From an uncultured Oscillospiraceae bacterium (GTDB lineage: Bacteria > Bacillota > Clostridia > Oscillospirales > Acutalibacteraceae): DNA of 8,824 bases. This document shows, in pieces, positions 6,286-8,824 of the stretch. Position numbers and translations under genes: made by a program. The notes beneath the pieces are model-generated. The model ran no database searches and was not told the DNA's origin. It worked only from the letters and a program-made list of their open reading frames with translations. The stretch lies in the NCBI GenBank assembly GCA_902490145.1, contig CABUCT010000044.1, positions 1 to 8,824 of the forward strand, in the 5' to 3' direction. How positions within the stretch are numbered: the first letter of the stretch is position 1; every line of letters begins with the position of its first letter.

Positions 6286-7692
6286 CTAAACTCCGAGATA
6301 AGAAGCAGGATTTACCCTTGTACCATTTATAATAACCTCAAAATGAAGGTGATATCCAGTAGCATTTCCGGTTGCACCCACCGCTGCGATATAATCTCCT
6401 CGATTTACTTTTTGACCGACGCTTGCAGAAATTGCAGAACAATGGCTGTAAAGAGTTTGGATACCGTTTCCGTGGTCAACTACCAAATATTTTCCCCAAC
6501 CGGAATCGCTGGTTACTTTGACAACCGTGCCGGCTTCGGCAGCATATATCGGAGTTCCATTCGGGGCACAAATATCCAGCCCCTTGTGATTTCTTCCGTC
6601 ACCGTAGTATGCAGAAATGAATGAATTTGAAACTCTTGCGACCGGCCAGAAAAACGCAGTTCCGGTTTTGGTTTCAGAGGCATTGGGATAGGGTTTTGTA
6701 CCAATAGATACAACCTTTGTCACCGGCTCTTGAGTTACAGTTTCGGAAACGACAGAACGGGCAACCTCTTCGCCGTTAACATAAGATACGTTTGATACAA
6801 TAGTTCTTAATCCGTCTTTTCCGTCATTCACAACAGTTTCAAGTCCTGCATATGAGGACGGATCATTTATCTCCTCGGTAGAGTAGGGGATGGATACGGT
6901 ATCAACTTCATCACGGGAAACCATTATGGTGATATGTGATGCAAGATCAGACTTGTCAATAGAATCGTTTATAATGTCGGTATCATAAAGTCCGTTTATA
7001 TAGCTTATATCATTTGCTATTGAATAAGTTTCGGTTGAATCGCCGGTTGTATATTCCAAAAGTATATCATCTATAATATTTTCAACAATTTCTTTTGAGG
7101 AGCATACTGCGTAGTTTTCACCGTCAATATTGAATCCAACGGCTTCATGAAGATTGTCAGAAGCCAAAATAATGTTTTCACAAATTGTTTTGGCATCAAT
7201 AATTTCTTTGGAATTTACAACTTTAAGTTCACGATTGGTTTTGGAAATATCAAAAGTATCTTCAACGATACGCTCGTTTAACATTTCACAGGCGGCCTCT
7301 ACAGTTGACTCATTTGCCGCATATCCGACTGTTTCACCCTTGTATTCTACTTCCAGTGCGAATGTAAATCCGGTCCAGCAGTTAAGCGATACAAGAAGAA
7401 CGGCAATTGCTGCAGTCATCGGAATAAGTTTTCGCATAGATTTTTTAATTGATTTGTTATTGCGTTGAATTTTGCGGCAGATAGAATTAACAAGAATTTT
7501 AGCAGCTTCTTTCATTCCGCATTTTTTATAAATATATCTCACACGGTTAAAAGCTCTTGATGTGGCTTTATAACTGTTAACTGCTTTACACGCGATATCC
7601 GAATAAATCAGAACGAACGGTTTTGTAATCTTGACAATCATATTTTTGATATGATTGCCGGCAGTACTGTGTGAGTCTGTTTGCTGAGACAT
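6286..7692 (-). CDS. Membrane-anchored G5-M23 (LytM-type) zinc metallopeptidase, peptidoglycan endopeptidase
   Basis: Predicted to cut peptide cross-bridges of peptidoglycan outside the membrane, or to act as an envelope-remodelling factor. It has 468 residues. Residues 1-87 form a basic N-terminal stretch, followed by one hydrophobic segment (about 90-112) that should anchor the protein, leaving the remainder extracellular. Residues about 115-250 are an uncharacterised extracellular region rich in acidic and Asn residues. A G5-like domain follows at about 258-332 (DTVSIPYSTEEIND, then GKDGLRTIVSNVSYVNGEEV). The C-terminal M23 domain (about 345-468) has H369 and D373 in NHKGLDICAP, YSHCS with H417, and HLHFE with H448 and H450: the complete zinc and catalytic set, so it should be active. 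The ATG at 7692 has an AAAAGGAGAG site about ten bases upstream. It has its own promoter and terminator, so it is a single-gene unit. Specific symbols used for LytM-family members cannot be assigned from sequence alone. Confidence 0.93.
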   Translation of the reverse strand: MSQQTDSHSTAGNHIKNMIVKITKPFVLIYSDIACKAVNSYKATSRAFNRVRYIYKKCGMKEAAKILVNSICRKIQRNNKSIKKSMRKLIPMTAAIAVLLVSLNCWTGFTFALEVEYKGETVGYAANESTVEAACEMLNERIVEDTFDISKTNRELKVVNSKEIIDAKTICENIILASDNLHEAVGFNIDGENYAVCSSKEIVENIIDDILLEYTTGDSTETYSIANDISYINGLYDTDIINDSIDKSDLASHITIMVSRDEVDTVSIPYSTEEINDPSSYAGLETVVNDGKDGLRTIVSNVSYVNGEEVARSVVSETVTQEPVTKVVSIGTKPYPNASETKTGTAFFWPVARVSNSFISAYYGDGRNHKGLDICAPNGTPIYAAEAGTVVKVTSDSGWGKYLVVDHGNGIQTLYSHCSAISASVGQKVNRGDYIAAVGATGNATGYHLHFEVIINGTRVNPASYLGV

Positions 7693-7758
7693 TTTGCAAA
7701 CTCTCCTTTTTCACAGATAATAAAATGAAATGGTTAAAATTTTGTAACCACTTGTTTT

Positions 7759-7786
7759 ATTATAACGAAAGTTTACAAGATTGCAA
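7759..7786 (-). promoter_or_regulatory. Probable promoter of the M23 peptidase gene
   Basis: TTGCAA (7786-7781), a 16-base spacer and a perfect TATAAT (7764-7759) on the minus strand. The predicted start near 7752 leaves a leader of about 60 bases, with the strong ribosome binding site just before the ATG at 7692. The gene upstream on the same strand ends at 7890, so the spacing allows independent transcription. Confidence 0.65.
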
Positions 7787-7860
7787 CCTTTTTGACAGCT
7801 TTTCTGTATTATACATATATATTTTGAAATTTAATCTGATTTAATATGCAATTTGACGAT

Positions 7861-7884
7861 AAAATGAACGAAATGATTCATTTT
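7861..7884 (-). terminator. Weak AT-rich hairpin, possible terminator of the upstream unknown gene
   Basis: AAAATGAA and TTCATTTT form an eight-base-pair stem around an eight-base loop, five bases after the stop at 7890. The stem has few G-C pairs and its U-rich tail is just the end of the 3' arm, so termination would be weak. The intergenic stretch 7693-7889 holds nothing else apart from the peptidase promoter. Confidence 0.3.
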
Positions 7885-7889
7885 TAAAT

Positions 7890-8696
7890 TTAACAATTTA
7901 GAATATGATCCTCAATTTCTGACAATTTAACAAAATTATTTTTAAAATTTAATCCTTGTGGACAAAGATAAAAAAATTCTTCAAATTCATATTCGCAGAA
8001 TGTTGCCGCCGCAAAAATTTCGGGAGAAAATCCATCGGGCGTTGCTTTTGATATATCATTAGGTATGTTTAAAAGTTCTTTACATATATAATAACCTTTG
8101 TCAGAAGATAAAGAAGAAAACAGAGGAGTAGAGGAATTTGGTATCGTAACATTTTCAAGTCCATATGGAGCGAGAGCAAAATCAACATGACCGATGTGAG
8201 ATGTATTGCTCACAGCAATAGGTTCTGCACCATATTTTAAACGTGTGTAATCAATGCACATATCGTATTTTTCGGGATTATCGGTAAAAATTGTAACGTC
8301 ACAGTAGGGAATAAGCTCTGCGGCCGCACCCATACACCGGCCTTTGCGGTCGATAAGTAAAATACGAAACCGCTTGTTTCGTGAAACCGATTTCATAAGA
8401 ACGACAGTAAAGTTGACAAGCTGGCGTGCTGATAATTCTAAAAGACAGCCATCGTTATCCGAATCAATGTCGAAATGCCGTCCGGTATTTTGCAGGATAA
8501 TCGTGTCTCCGGGATTTATGAGACTTGAAATTTGTGTGTTTACGATTCCGTTAGATCCGTCGACTATTTTTATCACTCTGAAGTTTTTGTTTCTGATTTT
8601 ATGTATTGTTTGCCTTGGCGGAATTTTCCCCCTTTTTGCTTTTCTTTTCATTCTGAACCCACGTGGTACAGGTAAAATATCAATAAATGTAAGCAT
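7890..8696 (-). CDS. Protein of unknown function with a Rossmann-like central region
   Basis: I do not recognise this 268-residue protein. The N-terminus (about 1-40) is strongly basic (MKRKAKRGK near 16-24, then KIRNKNFRVIK). Residues about 60-75 (NPGDTIILQNTGRHF) look like a short beta hairpin. Around 110-150 the pattern RFRILLIDRKGRCMGA, then ELIPYCDVTIFTDNPEKY suggests two beta-alpha units of a Rossmann-like fold, with DRKGRCMG in place of a standard GxGxxG loop. Next comes an IAVSNTSHIGHVDFALAP segment that could be another strand-turn unit. There is no signal peptide, membrane helix or clear catalytic motif. The acidic, aromatic C-terminal part (CEYEFEEFFYLCPQG) is also unassigned. The ATG at 8696 has an excellent AAAAGGAG site nine bases upstream, and the ORF spans the full interval without competition, so the coding call is sound even though function is not. 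Confidence 0.85.
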   Translation of the reverse strand: MLTFIDILPVPRGFRMKRKAKRGKIPPRQTIHKIRNKNFRVIKIVDGSNGIVNTQISSLINPGDTIILQNTGRHFDIDSDNDGCLLELSARQLVNFTVVLMKSVSRNKRFRILLIDRKGRCMGAAAELIPYCDVTIFTDNPEKYDMCIDYTRLKYGAEPIAVSNTSHIGHVDFALAPYGLENVTIPNSSTPLFSSLSSDKGYYICKELLNIPNDISKATPDGFSPEIFAAATFCEYEFEEFFYLCPQGLNFKNNFVKLSEIEDHILNC

Positions 8697-8766
8697 ATTT
8701 ATTTGCTCCTTTTTATTATGTATATGTTTTACTCACAACAACAAATTTGGTTTTTATTAAAAACAC

Positions 8767-8795
8767 TTGAAAAACTGGTAAAAATATAATATAAT
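8767..8795 (+). promoter_or_regulatory. Possible divergent promoter pointing out of the window
   Basis: TTGAAA (8767-8772), a 17-base spacer and TATAAT (8790-8795) on the plus strand. Transcription would begin near 8802 and run rightward past the edge, implying a plus-strand gene beyond the window. The region is very AT-rich, so a chance match is possible. The interval 8697-8824 holds no gene. Confidence 0.45.
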
Positions 8796-8813
8796 AACTT
8801 TTGACTGTGTGAA
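8786..8813 (-). promoter_or_regulatory. Possible promoter of the unknown gene ending at 7890
   Basis: On the minus strand, TTCACA (8813-8808), a 16-base spacer and TATTAT (8791-8786); each box has one mismatch to consensus. It would give a leader of roughly 80 bases. It overlaps the opposing plus-strand promoter candidate, so at most one may be real, or the two may interfere. Confidence 0.3.
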
Positions 8814-8824
8814 CAGGATTCGTT

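Noticed and set aside
8811..8824. Possible LexA-type box near the right edge (GAAC...TTCG)
   Set aside because: The half-site spacing is one base short of the Gram-positive LexA consensus and the arms are imperfect.
1..8824. Mobile elements, CRISPR arrays, tRNA or rRNA genes, toxin-antitoxin pairs or defence genes
   Set aside because: I looked on both strands and saw no transposase, direct repeats with spacers, tRNA-like cloverleaf or paired small genes. The window is housekeeping in character.

Overview
The window looks like a core chromosomal segment from a low-GC Gram-positive anaerobe of the Clostridia, most likely an Oscillospiraceae/Ruminococcaceae relative. The basis is the AT-rich intergenic DNA, strong AGGAGG-type ribosome binding sites, the clostridial form of Rex, an aconitase of the short bacterial type beside a clostridial isocitrate dehydrogenase, and a DUF4364-like domain. 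The taxonomic placement is inference from protein character. All six recognisable genes lie on the minus strand, so they read from right to left.

Right part (8824 to about 6130): an unrecognised 268-residue protein with a Rossmann-like middle section comes first. It is followed by a membrane-anchored G5-M23 (LytM-type) peptidoglycan endopeptidase with its own promoter and an intrinsic terminator. At the far right edge a plus-strand promoter-like sequence points out of the window, suggesting a divergent gene beyond it.

Left part (6220 to 1): a tight five-gene run that looks like one operon, in the order aconitase, isocitrate dehydrogenase, Rex redox repressor, a 224-residue protein of unknown function, and MurC. 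Gaps are 0 to 15 bases. Its probable promoter (TTGACA, 17-base spacer, GATAAT) lies inside the terminator hairpin of the upstream peptidase gene. Aconitase plus isocitrate dehydrogenase give citrate to 2-oxoglutarate, probably the oxidative branch feeding glutamate in a fermenter. Rex senses NADH/NAD+ and sits in the same transcript. MurC adds L-alanine to UDP-MurNAc in peptidoglycan precursor synthesis.

The most unusual point is that MurC does not stop at its normal C-terminus. The same reading frame continues without interruption into a DUF4364-like winged-helix domain and leaves the window still open, so this is an apparent MurC-DUF4364 fusion. I see no tRNA, rRNA, CRISPR array, insertion sequence, phage gene or long repeat. 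Most of the window is ordinary housekeeping sequence. The leads worth following are the fusion, the operon composition, the promoter nested in a terminator, and the two unknown proteins.
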